Both the position numbers and the translations under genes were made by a program. Shown here piece by piece: positions 52,575-54,880 of a stretch of 54,880 nt of DNA (its first letter is position 1; every line of letters starts with the position of its first letter). The notes beneath the pieces are model-generated. The model made no database searches. It worked only from the letters and a program-made list of their open reading frames with translations, and had not been told where the DNA came from. Source of the stretch: an uncultured Clostridia bacterium (GTDB lineage: Bacteria; Bacillota; Clostridia; TANB77; CAG-508); NCBI GenBank assembly GCA_947588885.1, contig CANQAH010000004.1, forward strand, positions 1-54,880. The letters run 5' to 3'.

Positions 52575-54173
52575 ATGATAGAAGAAATCAAAAAAATAAA
52601 AGTAGAAGAATTAAATAGTCAAATAAAGCAATATGAAGAACAAAAAGCTTCTATAATGCAAAGATTAAATCAGTTAAATGAGCAATTAAGAGAACTTAAA
52701 AACGAACAATCTTACGGAATGACTGTAAAAGGTAATTTTTCTTTTTTAGAAAAATGGATTACAAGAAGACATGATTATAAAACATTCAAAAGGCAATCTA
52801 AAAGATTTTCTGAACTTCCCGAATTAATTAGCAAAGCAGAAAGTGAAATAGCTGAAGAAAATGAAAGAGTTCAACATGAATTAGAAACATCACAAATAGA
52901 TGACAAGCTTTTTGAAACAGCTTGTAAAATGGATTTTATAAAAAAAGCTAAAACACTTCGTGAAATAGGAATTACACCTATAGATGCAATAAAACTTCTA
53001 GAGAGTAAAGGAATACCACCAGTGCTTACTGAAGAAGATAAAGTTGTATATGTAAATCCAAGAGATTATTCTTCAAAATCATCGTTAATAGGAGTTCATA
53101 AAACTAAATATGCACCAACTGCTAATATGATAAAATCTGCCAAAGATGCTAATGTAGAAATGAAAGAAAATATTACAATAAATGGAGTAAATTACGAATA
53201 TTCTTTTAAATCAGCACGAGATACTGTTCATATGGCAATGAATGATGAAGTTGGAGGACATTTAATGGGAAATTGGGATAATTGTAAATATGCTATTTTA
53301 ATTCCATTTGATGATATACCTAATAAAAAAATAGGTCGTGCACTAGCAACGGATACTTTTACACGAGAAAGCATAGAATTATCAGAAAACGCATGGATTT
53401 TATGTCCAAAAAATGAAGTTGACAGACTAAAAGTTTTCAACCCAAAGGCACATGTACTAGGTTATGAAGGAGAAGATGTAAAAGGATTTTCAAAACCATT
53501 TTTGACCCAATTAGGATATCGAGCAGAAAACGTCTGTGCAGTGCAATGGGAAGACATACAAAGTAATAGTGATTTTTATGAATTAATGGAAAAGGAAGGA
53601 ATTAAGATTGGAGCACATTATGATTCATATTTTCATGAAGATGAAGAAATCTTAATAAATATAAATAAAGCAGTATCGCTATGTAAATTGCTAAGAGATA
53701 ATCATTTGATTACATCTTCAGAAGATATTGAAAACATAATTAATCAATTACAAGGAAATAAGCAAAGCTTTGGAAACATTCTTGAGGGATTAAATGGAGT
53801 AGGCTTTTCAGCAGCTGATAAGGAACCGCAATCAATAGTAGCGAATGGCAAACAAGTAGATGTTTTTATAGAAGAAATGAAGAAAAACGGATTTGACATT
53901 TCTCCTGCATATCAAAATATTATGAAAAAATTAAGTAAAAAACATGTGATGCATTGGTTACCAGGTGATGAGGATGAAATAGGTAATATCCCAGAAGAAG
54001 CTACAGACGAAGAACGACAAGTAATAGAAAATTTTCAAAATAATTTATTTTCTCTCGATGATGCAAAAAAAAATGCTGCATATAATAAGTTCATTTCTAC
54101 TGTGATATGTGAATCAATTTTACACTCAGAAGAAAGAAACATTCCAACAGAAAAGTCACAACATGCAAGATAA
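52575..54173 (+). CDS. Unrecognised 532-residue protein downstream of tmRNA
   Basis: An N-terminal coiled coil (about 1-48, VEELNSQIKQYEEQKASIMQ) and a second helical segment (about 75-108) precede a mixed alpha/beta middle region (about 160-330). This has distinctive stretches such as SARDTVHMAMNDEVGGHL, NCKYAILIPFDDIPNKKIG, TDTFTRESIELSENAWILCP and FLTQLGYRAENVCAVQWED. A helical C-terminal part follows (to 532). No signal peptide, membrane helix or named catalytic motif was found. TTTGGAGAAAG lies upstream. It is a single gene after ssrA, a common integration site, so it could be accessory DNA, though its composition matches the host. Confidence 0.8.
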   Translation: MIEEIKKIKVEELNSQIKQYEEQKASIMQRLNQLNEQLRELKNEQSYGMTVKGNFSFLEKWITRRHDYKTFKRQSKRFSELPELISKAESEIAEENERVQHELETSQIDDKLFETACKMDFIKKAKTLREIGITPIDAIKLLESKGIPPVLTEEDKVVYVNPRDYSSKSSLIGVHKTKYAPTANMIKSAKDANVEMKENITINGVNYEYSFKSARDTVHMAMNDEVGGHLMGNWDNCKYAILIPFDDIPNKKIGRALATDTFTRESIELSENAWILCPKNEVDRLKVFNPKAHVLGYEGEDVKGFSKPFLTQLGYRAENVCAVQWEDIQSNSDFYELMEKEGIKIGAHYDSYFHEDEEILININKAVSLCKLLRDNHLITSSEDIENIINQLQGNKQSFGNILEGLNGVGFSAADKEPQSIVANGKQVDVFIEEMKKNGFDISPAYQNIMKKLSKKHVMHWLPGDEDEIGNIPEEATDEERQVIENFQNNLFSLDDAKKNAAYNKFISTVICESILHSEERNIPTEKSQHAR

Positions 54174-54239
54174 ATATAGAATATGTAAAAAATTAATAAA
54201 TATTTTAAAAGAATAAATTGTTTTTATTATAAATGATTG

Positions 54240-54267
54240 CTCTCCCAGGCGATTGGGAGGGTTTTTA
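54240..54267 (+). terminator. Terminator-like hairpin
   Basis: CTCCCA / TGGGAG stem (6-8 bp with flanking pairs) followed by GTTTTTAAA. It probably ends the 532-residue gene, 67 bases after its stop. Confidence 0.7.
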
Positions 54268-54386
54268 AATTGAAATTTTATGTAAATTATGATATAATTG
54301 ATTTATCATTCGTAGCCATGCGAATTACAATAAAAATGGCATCATACACCAAAAAATCTCGACTATTGTTGAGGAGGAATAGCAGA

Positions 54387-54836
54387 ATGAAAAAAAGGCT
54401 TGTTTTCGTATTGGTTTTATGTCTGGCACTTATGCTTTGCGCATGCGGTGAGTCAAGTTCAGTAGTCACTATTGATGATGAAGTTAGCAATGCAGAATCG
54501 GATACTGTGCTGATCTTTAGCACTAGAGATGATAAGGAATACTTAGAATTTCTAACCGATAATGATTCTAAAATTGAAATCGTCGACATAACTACAGGAA
54601 TGTCGACTTATGGCAAAGGCGAATCATATGTCGTTACGTACATGACCAAATCGGATGACAACACAGCTGCTACATCATACAAATACTATTTGTTTAAAAC
54701 ACGCAAGCAATCTGAGTACACCGAATTCTACAGCTCGCTTGATCTTGGCAAATATGAAATTGTAGATATCAGCACAAGGCTTAGTACCTACGGTAAAGGC
54801 GAATCATACGTCATAACCTATCGAGAGCCTAACTAG
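54387..54836 (+). CDS. Small lipoprotein with two internal repeats
   Basis: 149 residues. Lipoprotein signal (MKKRLVFVLVLCLALMLCAC) with lipobox LCAC, Cys at residue 20. The mature part consists of two similar units, each containing [KS]-E-Y-x-E-F, IVDI[ST]T and STYGKGESYV[VI]TY (residues about 51-91 and 110-149). The family is not recognised. The start at 54387 follows GAGGAGG; the long in-frame extension upstream is not preceded by a site. Codons are richer in C and G than in the surrounding genes, suggesting transfer. Confidence 0.8.
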   Translation: MKKRLVFVLVLCLALMLCACGESSSVVTIDDEVSNAESDTVLIFSTRDDKEYLEFLTDNDSKIEIVDITTGMSTYGKGESYVVTYMTKSDDNTAATSYKYYLFKTRKQSEYTEFYSSLDLGKYEIVDISTRLSTYGKGESYVITYREPN

Positions 54837-54842
54837 AGCAAT

Positions 54843-54874
54843 GGGGTGCCAACTAAAGGCACCCTTCTTTTTAT
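54843..54874 (+). terminator. Rho-independent terminator
   Basis: GGGTGCC / GGCACCC stem (54844-54850 with 54858-54864), then TTCTTTTT. Confidence 0.88.
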
Positions 54875-54880
54875 CTTATA

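Noticed and set aside
1..54880. CRISPR array
   Set aside because: The recurring elements are dispersed, 50-210 bases long and palindromic, and not regularly spaced; no cas gene is present.

Overview
The window is AT-rich (about 30% GC by eye) with dense, mostly co-directional genes and strong AGGAGG ribosome binding sites. It carries endospore genes (yqfC, yqfD, spoIVB, spoVG, an alpha/beta SASP), a trimeric [FeFe]-hydrogenase, a class B sortase and no outer-membrane genes. Together these indicate an anaerobic, spore-forming, monoderm member of the Clostridia, probably an uncultivated gut lineage. The species cannot be named from the sequence. No prophage, transposase or CRISPR array was seen.

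Layout. 1-4346: pyrimidine operon pyrC-pyrF-pyrK-pyrD. 4581-8832: yqfC-yqfD-orf386-ybeY-DUF3048 gene, a rearranged form of the Bacillus yqfC-yqfD-phoH-ybeY-era-recO neighbourhood in which orf386 takes the usual place of phoH. 9226-11958: era-yqzL-recO and hpf. 12007-16303: hydC-hydB-hydA, an electron-bifurcating hydrogenase, behind a promoter with a palindrome between -35 and -10. 16387-19301: accessory stretch with an HD-like gene of foreign composition, an XRE regulator, a thioredoxin-fold membrane protein and a 39-codon ORF containing an (AG)10 microsatellite. 19514-26049: two large surface proteins (InlB B-repeat/Big2 and a 1777-residue secreted protein). 26203-27459: SASP and a HAD phosphatase.

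27501-40346 is the most unusual part: a single-direction operon for a divergent Tad/Flp-like pilus or secretion machine. It encodes a CpaB/SAF-like protein, two consecutive TadZ/CpaE-like proteins with degenerate P-loops, a CpaF/TadA-like ATPase with an N-terminal membrane helix (frameshifted exactly in its Walker A motif), a natural TadB-TadC fusion, then seven proteins with N-terminal membrane helices. Four of the seven share an M-E-[ND]-x-[AS]-x-A-L start. No prepilin peptidase or recognisable Flp pilin is present.

40443-54880: spoIVB; murC (minus); spoVG with a sigma-H-type promoter; an ecfT-ecfA-folT folate transporter (minus) under a tetrahydrofolate riboswitch; sortase B; a dicarboxylate/amino-acid symporter flanked by two decayed related gene fragments; two small membrane proteins; tRNA-Leu(UAA); trmL; a hemolysin III family protein; tmRNA; an unrecognised 532-residue protein; and a repeat-containing lipoprotein.

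A modular intergenic repeat (hairpin, A/T-rich arm, and a core bounded by GCGGAC/GTCCGC) recurs at least eight times between operons and is the main non-coding signature of the window.
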